Assembly (NCBI RefSeq): GCF_005930495.1
Contig: NZ_SJEX01000001.1
Span: 62,001 to 126,000 of the forward strand
Source of the DNA: Modestobacter excelsi
GTDB taxonomy: Bacteria > Actinomycetota > Actinomycetes > Mycobacteriales > Geodermatophilaceae
Length of the DNA: 64,000 nt
Reading direction: 5' to 3'
In this document: positions 50,051 through 59,825 of the stretch, piece after piece
How the letters are laid out: each line of letters begins with the position of its first letter
How positions within the stretch are numbered: the first letter of the stretch is position 1
Program-made: the position numbers and the translations under genes
The notes under the pieces: generated by a model
Databases searched by the model: none
The model's input: only the letters and a program-made list of their open reading frames with translations
Told to the model about the DNA's origin: nothing

Positions 50051-50722
50051 ATGTCGACACAGACCACTGATCTTTTTCTCCTCGAGGACCTCAAGGAGAA
50101 CGGCAGGACGGCGGACCTCGCGGAACGCGACCGAAGTGCGCTCAACGCCGTCGCGGACTGGATCAAGGCCTTCATCGTCAGGCCCCACGCCGAGCTCGGC
50201 CGCCCCGGGGCCGTCTGCCCCTTCGTGCCCACGTCGCTCGAACGGCAAAGGCTCTGGCTCGCTCCTGAGCACGTCGGCGACGGGGGCGTCGCGGACGTCA
50301 TCGACGTGATCAACGCCTACAAGCGACGGCTCCTCAACGCCAAGGCGGAGCCTGTTCACGGTGACGACACCAACTACGACGTCATCGTCGTCGTCTTCAC
50401 GGACCTGCCGGCTGGACGAGCGCAAGCCGTGTTCGGCGACGTGATGGAGCAGATCGCCGTGCCGTCATATGCCGAGGATGGGATCGTCTTCGGGCCGTTC
50501 TACGACGGCAACCAGGGGACGGCGATCTACAACAGGGGCTTCCGTCCCTTCCAGTCACCCGTGCCCTTCATGTTCGTGCGGTACGGCGTGGTCAGCGACT
50601 GGAAATTCTTCCTGGATCAGCCGGAGTTTCTGGCCCTCTGGGCGCGGCGGTACGGCGAATCGGCGACCCACGCGCTCGCTGCGGAACTCCGCCGACTGCC
50701 GTGGAACGCCCGTCAGGACTGA
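50051..50722 (+). CDS. DUF6875-like conserved hypothetical protein
   Basis: 223 residues preceded by AGGAGG. The sequence contains the recurrent pattern RPGAVCPFVPTSLERQRLWLA with one central Cys, then a region rich in Asp (GDDTNYDVIVVVFTDLP) and a C-terminal segment FMFVRYGVVSDWKFFLD. This matches my memory of the DUF6875 family, often next to natural-product or stress genes; its activity is unknown. No signal peptide or membrane helix. Confidence 0.7.
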   Translation: MSTQTTDLFLLEDLKENGRTADLAERDRSALNAVADWIKAFIVRPHAELGRPGAVCPFVPTSLERQRLWLAPEHVGDGGVADVIDVINAYKRRLLNAKAEPVHGDDTNYDVIVVVFTDLPAGRAQAVFGDVMEQIAVPSYAEDGIVFGPFYDGNQGTAIYNRGFRPFQSPVPFMFVRYGVVSDWKFFLDQPEFLALWARRYGESATHALAAELRRLPWNARQD

Positions 50723-50892
50723 CGGTCCCCTCGACTCGGCCCGTCCCGCGACTGCCTGGCAGCCAATGCGGTCGCGGCCGCCGGAGACGGCCCATCTGTC
50801 GCGTGAGGCGACCGCGACAGGTGGAATCCGGCCCGTCGGCGCCACCCCCGCTCCTCAAAGCTCTCCGCTAACACGTCGACAGGAAGATCGTC

Positions 50893-51840
50893 ATGGTCAC
50901 GCGCCTGCATATGCCCTCACTCGGTGGGGCGACTGAATGGCTGAACTCCGGGCAGCTGAGCAGCGCTGATTTGCGCGGGCAGGTGGTCCTCGTCGACTTC
51001 TGGACGTTGACGTGCATCAACTGGCTGCGCACCGCGCCCTATGTCCGCGCGTGGTGGCGGGCCTACCGGGACGACGGACTGGTCGTCATCGGAGTCCACA
51101 CGCCAGAGTTCTCCTTCGAGCACGAGGTCGACGGGGTGCGGCGGGCGACGAAGGAGCGGGAGATCGACTACCCGGTCGCTGTAGACAGCGACTTCGGGAT
51201 TTGGACCGCCTTCGACAACCACTACTGGCCGGCGCTGTACTTCGTCGACGCGGAGGGCATCATCCGCGACCAGCACTTCGGCGAGGGACGGTACGAGCAT
51301 TCCGAGCGCGTCATCCAAGGTTTGCTGGGTGTGGACCGCCCACTCCTGTCGGTGGAAGGGCTCGGCGTAGAAGCGCAGGCGGACTGGGCGCATCTGCGCT
51401 CGCCGGAGACCTACCTCGGCAGCGACCGCGGCACTGCTTTCGCGTCCCCGGGGGGATCCGCGGCGGGCCGCCTCCGCGCCTACGAGCTCCCCGAGCGCCT
51501 GTCGAGCAACCACTGGGCACTCTCCGGTGAGTGGCGCGTCGGCGGTGAGAGTGTCGTGCTCGCCCGGGCTGGCGGGAGGATCGCCTACCGCTTCCACGCC
51601 CGCGACGCGCACCTCGTGTTGTCTCCGGGAGCGCGAGGACCGATCCCATTCCGGGTGCTCCTCGACGGGGAGGCTCCTGGGCCATCCCACGGGGTGGACG
51701 TCGACGAGGCTGGGCGCGGCGTGCTCGGGGAGGGCCGGATGTACCAGCTCGTCCGCCAGCACGACAGGGTCCGCGACCGGACCCTTGAGATCACGTTTCT
51801 CGAGGCTGGCGCCGAGGCTTACTCCTTCACCTTCGGTTAG
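50893..51840 (+). CDS. Thioredoxin-fold (redoxin) protein, single-cysteine, copy 2
   Basis: 315 residues. LRGQVVLVDFWTLTCINWLRTAPYVRAWW places Cys41 followed by Trp44 (CINW), exactly as in the paralogue at 46582. The beta-rich C-terminal domain (SPETYLGSDRGTAFAS ... NHWALSGEWRVGGE ... FHARDAHLVLS) is also shared. The N-terminal ~35 residues of copy 1 are missing here. It is followed by a DUF5709 gene on the same strand. One-Cys redoxin chemistry is inferred. Confidence 0.88.
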   Translation: MVTRLHMPSLGGATEWLNSGQLSSADLRGQVVLVDFWTLTCINWLRTAPYVRAWWRAYRDDGLVVIGVHTPEFSFEHEVDGVRRATKEREIDYPVAVDSDFGIWTAFDNHYWPALYFVDAEGIIRDQHFGEGRYEHSERVIQGLLGVDRPLLSVEGLGVEAQADWAHLRSPETYLGSDRGTAFASPGGSAAGRLRAYELPERLSSNHWALSGEWRVGGESVVLARAGGRIAYRFHARDAHLVLSPGARGPIPFRVLLDGEAPGPSHGVDVDEAGRGVLGEGRMYQLVRQHDRVRDRTLEITFLEAGAEAYSFTFG

Positions 51841-51896
51841 CCGGAACGGCGCAGGCACGAGCACGACGCACACCCGGAATGACGGGAGAAGTGGCG

Positions 51897-52361
51897 ATGT
51901 CGATCCCCGACCCACATGAAGCCGACCCCGAGCAGGAGTGGGGCGTGCTGCAGCCCCAGGACGCCCTCGATGACGTAGGCGGAGTCGTCGACGTCCTTGA
52001 CACGGGCTGGTCGCCACCGGACCACCCATGGGCGGTCCACGACTGGGGGACGACCCAGCAGGAGGAGAGCGCGAGCGAGGCCCTCGGCCGACGCCTCGCG
52101 CGCGAGGTCCCGGATCCGGGGGAGTGGTACGGCGACGGGCTCGGGGACACGTCGGACACCGACGGTGAGCTCATCGACGGCGAGGTTGGTCATCGGCGGG
52201 CCGGCCGTCTGGTCGATCCGGGGGCGCAGGAGCGGGACCCCGGGTCGTGTCTCTACGCCGCGGACGTCGGCATCGACGGCGCCGGGGCGGCCGCGGAGGA
52301 AGCAGCCGTCCACGTCGTCGTCGAGTGGCTCGAGGACCCGTACGGCCCGCCTTGGCCGTGA
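51897..52361 (+). CDS. DUF5709 family protein
   Basis: 154 residues, very acidic and soluble. It opens MSIPDPHEADPEQEWGVLQPQDALDD and contains the family hallmark GWSPPDHPWAV---GTTQQEESASEALGRRLAREVPD. The C-terminal part is Gly/Ala/Asp-rich with paired acidic residues. An alternative ATG at 51879 exists; 51897 has a GGGAGAA site. The function of DUF5709 is unknown. Confidence 0.8.
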   Translation: MSIPDPHEADPEQEWGVLQPQDALDDVGGVVDVLDTGWSPPDHPWAVHDWGTTQQEESASEALGRRLAREVPDPGEWYGDGLGDTSDTDGELIDGEVGHRRAGRLVDPGAQERDPGSCLYAADVGIDGAGAAAEEAAVHVVVEWLEDPYGPPWP

Positions 52362-52502
52362 CTGGGCGACCCCAGTCGGAGCCGGCCGGACACCAGTAGG
52401 GCACGGATGGGCACCGGCGGTCCTCGACGGGCGCGGTGGCACGCTCCGGGCGGAGACCGTGAGTGCGTACCGATCGCCCCGGCTGGGGCAGGAGTGGGAA
52501 CG

Positions 52503-52802
52503 ATGACCGTCATGTGCGCCATGGAGAGCCAGCGCACGGATCACCGGGCCGGCTTCACCCAGGCGTGGAGCCGCTTGGTCGACGCTCGCTTGCAACAGCA
52601 GCAGAAGGACACCCCCGCGCACCGCGCGGCGGTGGCCGCACGGCTCACGGAGAATGACGCAGTGCTCGACGCCCACCTGGAGTTGCGCCGCTACGACGTG
52701 CCGGTCTCTCGGCAGGGCGCTGATGCGCGGAACGCGCACCACGGCGGCGATCGGCCCGAGAGCCGCGACGTCGTCGTTGCGCGACACTCCGGCAACCCAT
52801 GA
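52503..52802 (+). CDS. Small hypothetical protein
   Basis: 99 residues starting MTVMCAMESQRTDHRAGFTQAW, behind a GGAG site. The first two thirds form amphipathic helices (LVDARLQQQQKDTPAHRAAVAARLTENDAVLDAHLELRRY); the end is His/Asp/Arg-rich and less convincing. It lies convergent to the LAL regulator. It could be a short open frame by chance. Confidence 0.45.
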   Translation: MTVMCAMESQRTDHRAGFTQAWSRLVDARLQQQQKDTPAHRAAVAARLTENDAVLDAHLELRRYDVPVSRQGADARNAHHGGDRPESRDVVVARHSGNP

Positions 52803-52845
52803 GCTGACCACCGGCGCCGCGCGAGCACGGCCAGGGAACTCCGCC

Positions 52846-55623
52846 TCATACGGACGAGGTCTCCGCGGGGACGTCGGGCAGGACTAACCGTAGCTCGCGG
52901 CGTGACGTGATGCCGAGCTTGGTGAAGACCTTCCGCAGATGCCACTCGACCGTCCGCGAGCTCAGGAACAGCAGGGCGCCGATCTCTGTGTTCGTCCGCC
53001 CCTCGCTCGCCAACCGCACAATCTGCGCTTCCTGTGCCGTCAGCTGTCCCACGGTGTCGACGCTGCGCTTGCGCACCCTCTCGCTGGTGGCCTGCAGTTC
53101 GACGCGCGCGCGCTCGGCGAACCCGTCCACGCCCATGATCGTGCACATCTCGTGGGCAGTGCGCAGCTCCCGGCGAGCGTCTCTCCGACGGCCCTCGCGT
53201 CGCAGCCATTCGCCGTAGAGCAGGTGAGCGCGGGCCAGATCCAGGCGGAGCCGGCTGTGGCCCAAGTGGTGGATCGCCTCCTGGTAGCGGTCCTCGGCGT
53301 TGCCGTCCTGATCGACCAGCGCTCGGCAGCGCGCTTCGACACCGATCGCCCAGTCGGTGCCGCTGGGTCGCGTGCTCCACGACAGCCGCTCGAGGGCGCC
53401 TTCGGCGACCGCGGTCTCGCCGCTGCGGACGGCGGCCTCGACCAGCTCGACAAGACACCATGAGGCGAAGCCGAGCTCCTGAGGGTGCTGGGCACCCCGC
53501 GTGGCGGCGGCCATCGCCATCGAGTACTGCCCCAGGCCGTTGTGCAGCACCGCTTCCGCGTGGTCCACCAGGGTCAGTCCCATGCCCTCACAGCGGGGGA
53601 CCAGCTCCTCGCGGGCCGTCCTCATCAGCGCCAGGGCCTCGACTTCGCGACCCTGGCGGGCCGCCAGCGCGAGGGCACCGTACGGCGGCAGCCGGTTCCC
53701 GGTCACCTCGGCGACCGTGGCGACCTCCTGGACCAGCGCGGCAGCCTCGGCCAGCTCGCCGGCGTAGAGGTGCAGTTCGATCCGCGCGCTCAGCGCGAGG
53801 GGCAGCATCGTCAGCGCGCCGGCCTGCTTGGCCATGCGCACATGACGCGTGCTCAGCACCGCCCAGCTTTCGTCGTCCCAGATGTCGTGGGCCGCATGGG
53901 TGGCGAGCCAGAGCCAGCGGAGGGAGTCACCCTCGGAAAGGCCCTGGGTGCGTACGGCGTCCAGGCCTCGCTTGAGCAATGCCGCGCCATGGGAGGGGTC
54001 ATCCGCTATCACGGTGGCCAGACCATCGAGGAGGAGGTCCGCGGGGCCCGGGACGTCGGGCTTCGGCGCGCGGAGGGCCGCGGCGGCGACTGCGACGACA
54101 CCAAGGTCCCCACCGAATCGACCGACGAAGAGTGCGGCCGCCAGAGCGTCCCGATGGGCGTCCCGAGCGAGCCCGGCATCCAGCGGCTCTAGCTGACGGG
54201 CCCCCGCCAGCAGGAGCGAGGGAGCCTCCCCGTCGGAGTTCGAGGCAAAGGCAATCTGTGCCGCCATCACTGCGACGCGGGCGTGTTGCAGCTCATCGAG
54301 CGAATCTAGTTCGGCGGAGGTGAGCAGCGCAGACGCCGCTTCGAGCGCGCCGGACAGGTAGTGGGCCTGCGCCGCGGCCAGGCTCCGCGCGGCCCGGCGA
54401 GCCGGATCAACCGTCAGCTCGCACGCACGCTGGAGGAAGGCGGCCGTGGCAGCCAGGCCCCCACGGGCCCGCGCCCGGGCGGCCGACCGCTCGAGTTCCA
54501 CCGCGACGGACTCGTCCGGCCCCGTCACCGAGGCGGCCAGGTGCCAGGCACGGCGATCGGGGGCACGCTCGGGGTCGGTCGACTGCGCCAACGCGCGATG
54601 TACCTCGTGCAATTCCGGACGACCGGCTGCTCGGAAGGCGGCCGAGCGCACGAGCGGATGGCAGAACGTGACGCGTGCTCCGAGGTCGATGAGTCCCGCT
54701 GCCTCGGCCGGCGCTGCGGCGTCGGGCCCGACCTCCAGCCGGTCAGCTGCCCGCCACAGGAGGGAGACGTCGCCGGTCGGCTCGACTGCTGCCGCCGCTA
54801 GTAGGAGTCTGCTGTCGGCCGGAAGCGCCGCGATCCGCTGGAGAAAGTCCTGCTCGAGGCGTCCGGCCACATTCTCTGCCTCCCGTTGCCCGCGATCCAG
54901 ACCGAAGGCCAGTTGTGCCGGTGTGCGCCTCCGAGCCAGTTCGAGCAACGCCAGCGGGTTGCCGTGCGTCTCCGCGATGATCTGGTCCCGGACGGTGGCC
55001 TCGAGCGGAGTCTGCAGCACCATGTCCAGCAGGGCCCGCGCGTCGGCGGGGTCGAGACCGCGGACTGGTAGCTCGGGCAAGGCCGTCAGTGCCCCGTCCC
55101 TCCCGGTGTCATGAGCGGCGAAGACCAGGCCCACCGGCTCGGTATGCAGCCGACGGGCGACGCACGCCAGCGTCAACGCGGAGGCCTCATCCAGCCACTG
55201 CGCGTCGTCGACCAGGCAGATCAGTGGTACGTGCTCGGCTGCATGGGAGAGGAGGCTCAACGTCGCGGGGCCCACGATGACGGGGTCGGGCGCCGCTCCG
55301 GCACTCAGGCCGAACGCCGTCGCCAGTGCCTCCCTCTGTCGATCCGGCAGTTGACCGAGGTGGTCGAGCAGGGGAGCGCACAGCTGCTGGAGTCCGGCGA
55401 AGGGAAGTTTGATCTCTGACTGCACGCCGGCCGCCCTGACGATGCGACACCCGGGCGCGTGTTGGGCGACGTGGTCGAGGAGTGATGTTTTTCCGACCCC
55501 GGCTTCGCCGCGGACGACCATGACGCGACCACGTCCGGAACGGGCGTCGGCCACCAGTCCTTCGAGCGTCGAGCACTCACTGCGGCGACCCGGGAGCCGG
55601 GAACCGGGAACAGCTCTCGTCAT
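52846..55623 (-). CDS. LAL-type LuxR family ATP-dependent regulator (copy 2)
   Basis: 925 residues. Walker A is GEAGVGKT (39-46), and the Walker B-like motif ICLVDDAQWLD lies near residue 140. A long helical sensor region follows. The C-terminal LuxR domain (LTAQEAQIVRLASEGRTNTEIGALLFLSSRTVEWHLRKVFTKLGITSR) is nearly the same as in the regulator at 41210. The ATG at 55623 was chosen; the N-terminal extension to 55773 is Arg-rich. Neighbours are the DUF5709/redoxin genes on one side and an epoxide-hydrolase-like gene on the other. Confidence 0.92.
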   Translation of the reverse strand: MTRAVPGSRLPGRRSECSTLEGLVADARSGRGRVMVVRGEAGVGKTSLLDHVAQHAPGCRIVRAAGVQSEIKLPFAGLQQLCAPLLDHLGQLPDRQREALATAFGLSAGAAPDPVIVGPATLSLLSHAAEHVPLICLVDDAQWLDEASALTLACVARRLHTEPVGLVFAAHDTGRDGALTALPELPVRGLDPADARALLDMVLQTPLEATVRDQIIAETHGNPLALLELARRRTPAQLAFGLDRGQREAENVAGRLEQDFLQRIAALPADSRLLLAAAAVEPTGDVSLLWRAADRLEVGPDAAAPAEAAGLIDLGARVTFCHPLVRSAAFRAAGRPELHEVHRALAQSTDPERAPDRRAWHLAASVTGPDESVAVELERSAARARARGGLAATAAFLQRACELTVDPARRAARSLAAAQAHYLSGALEAASALLTSAELDSLDELQHARVAVMAAQIAFASNSDGEAPSLLLAGARQLEPLDAGLARDAHRDALAAALFVGRFGGDLGVVAVAAAALRAPKPDVPGPADLLLDGLATVIADDPSHGAALLKRGLDAVRTQGLSEGDSLRWLWLATHAAHDIWDDESWAVLSTRHVRMAKQAGALTMLPLALSARIELHLYAGELAEAAALVQEVATVAEVTGNRLPPYGALALAARQGREVEALALMRTAREELVPRCEGMGLTLVDHAEAVLHNGLGQYSMAMAAATRGAQHPQELGFASWCLVELVEAAVRSGETAVAEGALERLSWSTRPSGTDWAIGVEARCRALVDQDGNAEDRYQEAIHHLGHSRLRLDLARAHLLYGEWLRREGRRRDARRELRTAHEMCTIMGVDGFAERARVELQATSERVRKRSVDTVGQLTAQEAQIVRLASEGRTNTEIGALLFLSSRTVEWHLRKVFTKLGITSRRELRLVLPDVPAETSSV

Positions 55624-55914
55624 CTGCGGCCGCCGAGTCTGCACAAATTCCGGACCAGGAAGCCGCACAGTGTAGCGACGCCCCCGGTCGGCGAGGAGCC
55701 GTACGGGCCTCGCCGCAGCCATCGTGCGGGCCGCAGTTTGGCACATCTGCGGTCCGGGACGCTCCGTGACCAAGGCGCGACTTCGGGGGTTCGCACTGCG
55801 GCTGCCGGCTCTCGGCAGTTGTCAGGGTGGCGGCTGCGCCGCTCGGCGGGGCGGCTCCGAGAGGAGTGCTCGGTCACCCCGCCGAGCGAGCGCGTTCGGC
55901 GACGCGCGAGGAGG
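55624..55914. other. 291-base intergenic region upstream of the LAL regulator
   Basis: No gene supported; likely holds the regulator's promoter. It is only slightly under 300 bases and shows no repeat or terminator that I can defend. Confidence 0.45.
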
Positions 55915-56904
55915 TCAACCGGTGACGGCGACCGCCGGCCTCGACCCGGTCGCCGTCCCCACTCCGTCGCGATAGGGCTCGAGGAACGTGGTCAGCACCT
56001 TCAGCATCTCCTCAGGAGCCTGCTCGGCGACCCAGTGGCCGGTGTCCGGGATGACCACGGTCTGCACGTTCAGGGCGGCTGGCTCGATGCCATGGCCGGC
56101 ATGGTCGCCCCAACTCTCTGCTCCGCCGATGGCCAGCACCGGCATGGCCAGCGGTCGGCTCTTCCGCTGCTCGTTCTGTGCGAGCGTGGTGCCCCACGCG
56201 CGATAGAGGCCGAAGCTCCCGCGCAGGGCGTCGGGGTCGGAGAAGAGGTCGAAGTAGTACTTGAGCGCCTGATCAGGCAGCGGCTCTCCACCCTGGATGG
56301 CGAACTCGTATCCGAAGAAGATGTCCTCACGACCCCTGACGAGCTGTTCGGTCATCTCGTTGTTCACGCGGTTGAAGGGGATGTGCCAGACGCGGTTGTT
56401 GACCGGCTCGGGAACGAACAGCGGCGGCGACGGTGCCACCCCCGGAGGCCCGGGGATCTCGGCGAGTGCGACGCAGGCGACGCGGTCCGGGTGATCGGCG
56501 GCCAGCGCGTAGCTGATGATGTATCCGGTGTCGTGGCCCACCACGGCAAACCGCTCGTGGCCGAGGGCGTCCATCAGGCCGATCAGGTCGCCGGCGAGGG
56601 TTCCGGCGTCATAGCCCCCCGCGGGCTTGTCGGACAACCCGAAACCGCGCTGATCGACGGCGATGACCTTGAAAGACCGGGCCAGGGTCGGCATCAGCAG
56701 ACGCCAGGCATACCAGTTCTCCGGCCAGCCGTGCACCAGCAGCAGGGGCGGCCCCTCGCCTCCGATGACGGCGTGCAGGCGAACGTCGCCTGTGTCGATG
56801 TACCGACTCGCGAAGGTGTCGGTGAACCCTGCGGGGAGGCCAGGCGCTCCAGAGGCGGAGCGGGGGCCTTCCGGCGTGTAGGAGGTGCCGGCGGACGAGC
56901 TCAT
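55915..56904 (-). CDS. Alpha/beta hydrolase (epoxide hydrolase-like)
   Basis: 329 residues. HGWP (58-61) forms the oxyanion hole, and the nucleophile elbow VVGHDTGY has Asp125. The catalytic His290 (DTGHWVAEQAPE) completes the triad. Asp as nucleophile and the cap region with paired tyrosines (KYYFDLF) fit epoxide hydrolases or haloalkane/fluoroacetate-type dehalogenases rather than esterases. A strong GAGGAG site precedes ATG 56904; the frame to 57132 is an upstream extension without support. Confidence 0.87.
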   Translation of the reverse strand: MSSSAGTSYTPEGPRSASGAPGLPAGFTDTFASRYIDTGDVRLHAVIGGEGPPLLLVHGWPENWYAWRLLMPTLARSFKVIAVDQRGFGLSDKPAGGYDAGTLAGDLIGLMDALGHERFAVVGHDTGYIISYALAADHPDRVACVALAEIPGPPGVAPSPPLFVPEPVNNRVWHIPFNRVNNEMTEQLVRGREDIFFGYEFAIQGGEPLPDQALKYYFDLFSDPDALRGSFGLYRAWGTTLAQNEQRKSRPLAMPVLAIGGAESWGDHAGHGIEPAALNVQTVVIPDTGHWVAEQAPEEMLKVLTTFLEPYRDGVGTATGSRPAVAVTG

Positions 56905-57199
56905 GGGTGTCTCCTCTGGTTCATGATGGGACTTCCGCACCGGCTCGATGCCGGCTCCAGCACCGTCCCGCTCCTGCTGTTCGCTCGCCTCGGGGATGTC
57001 CCTGATCCACTGCCTGGTCATGGGGCGGGGCATCGTCGGTGGCGTTCGGAGGCCTTGCCGAGATTGGCCTGGGGCGACCCCACCGTTGGCTCCACTGGGT
57101 GGCGTCCGCCCGTGTTTCACCGGGGAGGGCACGGACGCGACGGGGCCCTCCCGGGATCGACGGTCCTTACCTCACGACCTTGAACCAACGGAGGACCTC

Positions 57200-57856
57200 A
57201 TGTCGGCAGACACCGTAGCCCTCGCCCCGACCCTCGACCGGGACCGGACCGCCACCCTGCTCGGTCGTACGATGGGCCTGGTCGGGCTCACCGCAGCGAC
57301 GTTCACCCTCGGTGCGTACCTGGCCCGGGGACTGTCAGCTGGGTGGGGCTGGTTGTTCTTCGGCGCCACCGTCGCGTGCCTGCTCGCTCTCAACACGGCA
57401 GTCAAGCGTTCGGAGCCCACAGCCGTCGGGCTGTTGTTGGTCTTCGGCGCCTCGTTGGGCGCAGCGCTGGCGCCGACGATGGCTTACTACGCCGGGGCGG
57501 ACCCGCTGGGGTTGGTGCTTGCCGCCGGGGCGACGGCGTTGTTCATAACCGGCTTCGGAGCCGCCGGCTATGCGACCCGACGCGACCTCTCCGGGCTGGA
57601 GCGCACCCTCTTCTGGGCGCTGGTCGGCCTGGCCATCTTCGGCGTCGTGTTGATCTTCGTCGAGCTCCCGGGCGGTGCACTTGTCTACGCCGTCGTCGGA
57701 CTCGTCGTCTTCGCCGGGCTGACGAGTCTGGACTTCCAGCGGCTGCGGCGGAGCGGCGACATCAAGACCGCGCCGCTGCTGGCCGCCTCGATCTTCCTCG
57801 ACATTCTCAACGTGTTCGAACTGTTCCTGTCGCTCTTCCGAGGCGACGCCGACTAG
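57200..57856 (+). CDS. Bax inhibitor-1/YccA family membrane protein
   Basis: 218 residues with seven predicted membrane helices (from MGLVGLTAATFTLGAYLARG to the C-terminal LLAASIFLDILNVFELFLSLF). The helix pair and C-terminal FLDILNVFELFL match the BI-1/YccA (TMBIM) family, membrane proteins linked to ion leak and stress resistance. A GGAGGA site precedes the ATG. A stable hairpin terminator follows at 57911. Confidence 0.9.
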   Translation: MSADTVALAPTLDRDRTATLLGRTMGLVGLTAATFTLGAYLARGLSAGWGWLFFGATVACLLALNTAVKRSEPTAVGLLLVFGASLGAALAPTMAYYAGADPLGLVLAAGATALFITGFGAAGYATRRDLSGLERTLFWALVGLAIFGVVLIFVELPGGALVYAVVGLVVFAGLTSLDFQRLRRSGDIKTAPLLAASIFLDILNVFELFLSLFRGDAD

Positions 57857-57910
57857 CAGCGCCGCTCTGCCCGCACGGCCAGGGCACGACCAGGACGCCA
57901 GGACGGGATA

Positions 57911-57956
57911 GAGGCATCGGCCTTCGGCAGCAGCTGCCGCCGGGAGCCGATGCCTC
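57911..57956 (+). terminator. Hairpin terminator after the BI-1 gene
   Basis: Outer 11-bp stem GAGGCATCGGC / GCCGATGCCTC encloses an inner CGGCAG / CTGCCG stem. It sits about 55 bases after the stop codon. Confidence 0.75.
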
Positions 57957-58093
57957 CCCGGTGGAGCGATCCGCACCGGGGTCAGCGACAGAGCTCCGGG
58001 ACGGCGCGGAGGGCCCCGGTCTGTCGAGGTCGAGCCCGGCGCCCCAGCCGGCGCCGGGTCGGTCCACCCGACGGAACTGGGCCCTGGGCGCGC

Positions 58094-59665
58094 CTATTCC
58101 CTTGCCATCCCCGCTCCGGCACGGTCGGGCACAGGCCCCTCGGCCGGGACGGCGCATCCGTGTACCCGCGGCGAGGGCAGCACCTTCGGCACCGTGGCCA
58201 GGTGGTCGGACACGAAGACGCCGGTCACCACGGCCGCCGCGGCGGCCAGCCCCGCCATGACGAGCATGGCAGAGCGGTAGCCGCCTGCAAGTGCGTCCCC
58301 GAGGTCCTGGTCCCCGACGCCGATCAGCACTGGCACCAGCGCCACCAGCAGGACCCCACCGACCCGGGAGGCCGCGTCGTTGACCGCCGCTGCCTCCCCG
58401 AGGTCCTCGTCGTCGACCGTAGCGAGCACCGACGCGGTCAGCGGAGCCACGGTGAGCCCGAGCCCCAGGCCCTCAAGGAGGGCACCGGGCAAGACCGCGC
58501 CGGCGTAGTGGTCCCCAGCGCCCACGGCGGACAGCCGGCCGAACGCTGCGGCGATGGCGAGCATGCCGAGGACCATGAGCCGCCGGGGACCGACCCGGGC
58601 GACCAGCCCGCCGGCGAACGGCGAGAGCACCAGGAACACCGCCGACTCCGGGACGAGCACTGCGCCGGCGGCGGCCGCGCTGTAGCCGAGGGTCAACTGC
58701 ACCTGCAGGACGACCAGGTAGGCGGCCGCGGCGAGCGCACCGTAGAGCAGCAGCGTCGCGGTGTTGATGGCGTCGAACTGGCGGGACCGGAACAGCGACA
58801 AGCGCAGCATCGGACTGCGCTGGTGGCTCTCGACCGGCACCAGCGCGGCCAGGCAGACCATGCCGACGACGGCGGAGCTCAGCACCGGGGGGCTCAGCCA
58901 GCCGGCCGACGGGCCGGCGGTCAAGGCGTAGATCAGGCCCCCCAGCCCGGCCACGGCCAGCGCCGCGCCGCCGACGTCCAGCGAGAGCGGCCTGCCGGGC
59001 CTGGCCAGCCCCGGCAGGCGCCGCAGCATGGCGAGGGTGACGGCGACCAGCGGGAGGTTCAGCAGGAACACGTACCGCCAGGAGGCGTGGTCGGCCAGCC
59101 AGCCCCCGGCGTACGGGCCCACGGCCATGCCCAGCGTCGCGAGGCCGGCCCAGACACCGATCCCGCGGGCCCGGTCGGCCGTCGTCAGCGTCCCGTTGAG
59201 CAGGGCGAGGCTGCTAGGCACGACCATCGCCGCGCCGGCCCCCTGGACCAGCCGGGCCGCGACGAGCGCGGCGGTGGTCGGCGCGATCGCGCACAGCACG
59301 GATGCGACGAGCATGACGAGCAGCCCCGCGGCGAGGACCCGGCGCCGGCCGAAGTGGTCGATCAGGGCACCGGAGAGGAGCAGGAGCGCCGCGCCGGTCA
59401 GCAGGTACCCGGTCACCACCCATTGCACGCCGGAGACGCCTGCGGCCAGGTCCCCGCTGATGGCCGGGACCGCGACGGTGACGACAGCCGCGTCGTAGAA
59501 GGCGACGAGTGAGGCGAGGACTGTGGTGGCGACCAGCAGGGCGCCGTCGTGACTCCGCAGTGCTACCAGTGCGCTTGGGTTGGTGTCGGCCGGCGCCGAC
59601 GCGCGCGCCCGGTCCTTCCCCGTGAGCGTACCGGGGCGGTGGCGCCGACCGGGATGGACGTTCAT
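58094..59665 (-). CDS. MFS transporter, DHA2 (14-helix) drug/proton antiporter family
   Basis: 523 residues with about fourteen membrane helices. Loop 2-3 motif: GALIDHFGRRRVLAAG; motif C-like: GVWAGLATLGMAVGPYAGGWLADH, characteristic of EmrB/QacA exporters. A hydrophilic N-terminus of ~45 residues precedes helix 1. ATG 59665 has AGGAG eight bases upstream; the frame to 59899 is not supported. Predicted multidrug or antibiotic exporter. Confidence 0.92.
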   Translation of the reverse strand: MNVHPGRRHRPGTLTGKDRARASAPADTNPSALVALRSHDGALLVATTVLASLVAFYDAAVVTVAVPAISGDLAAGVSGVQWVVTGYLLTGAALLLLSGALIDHFGRRRVLAAGLLVMLVASVLCAIAPTTAALVAARLVQGAGAAMVVPSSLALLNGTLTTADRARGIGVWAGLATLGMAVGPYAGGWLADHASWRYVFLLNLPLVAVTLAMLRRLPGLARPGRPLSLDVGGAALAVAGLGGLIYALTAGPSAGWLSPPVLSSAVVGMVCLAALVPVESHQRSPMLRLSLFRSRQFDAINTATLLLYGALAAAAYLVVLQVQLTLGYSAAAAGAVLVPESAVFLVLSPFAGGLVARVGPRRLMVLGMLAIAAAFGRLSAVGAGDHYAGAVLPGALLEGLGLGLTVAPLTASVLATVDDEDLGEAAAVNDAASRVGGVLLVALVPVLIGVGDQDLGDALAGGYRSAMLVMAGLAAAAAVVTGVFVSDHLATVPKVLPSPRVHGCAVPAEGPVPDRAGAGMARE

Positions 59666-59768
59666 CACCTGAGCTCCTGTCCGTGATGATCCAGAGGTCG
59701 TCCGCCTCGGGGCCGGTCGGGTTTCGGAGCGGCTGGCCACAGGTTCAATCGATGACGGGTCGACAGGT

Positions 59769-59816
59769 CGTGGTGCGGACCCCCCTGGACGACTGCACCC
59801 CGGGGTCCGCACCACG
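59769..59816 (-). terminator. Hairpin terminator after the VOC gene
   Basis: 15-bp perfect stem (CGTGGTGCGGACCCC / GGGGTCCGCACCACG) with an 18-base loop, just past the stop of the VOC protein gene at 59826. Confidence 0.8.
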
Positions 59817-59825
59817 CCTCTAGGC

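Noticed and set aside
57950-59512. 520-codon open frame on the plus strand opposite the DHA2 exporter
   Set aside because: Gln/Gly/Arg/Asp-rich composition typical of the complement of membrane-protein codons in GC-rich DNA; the minus-strand MFS gene explains it.
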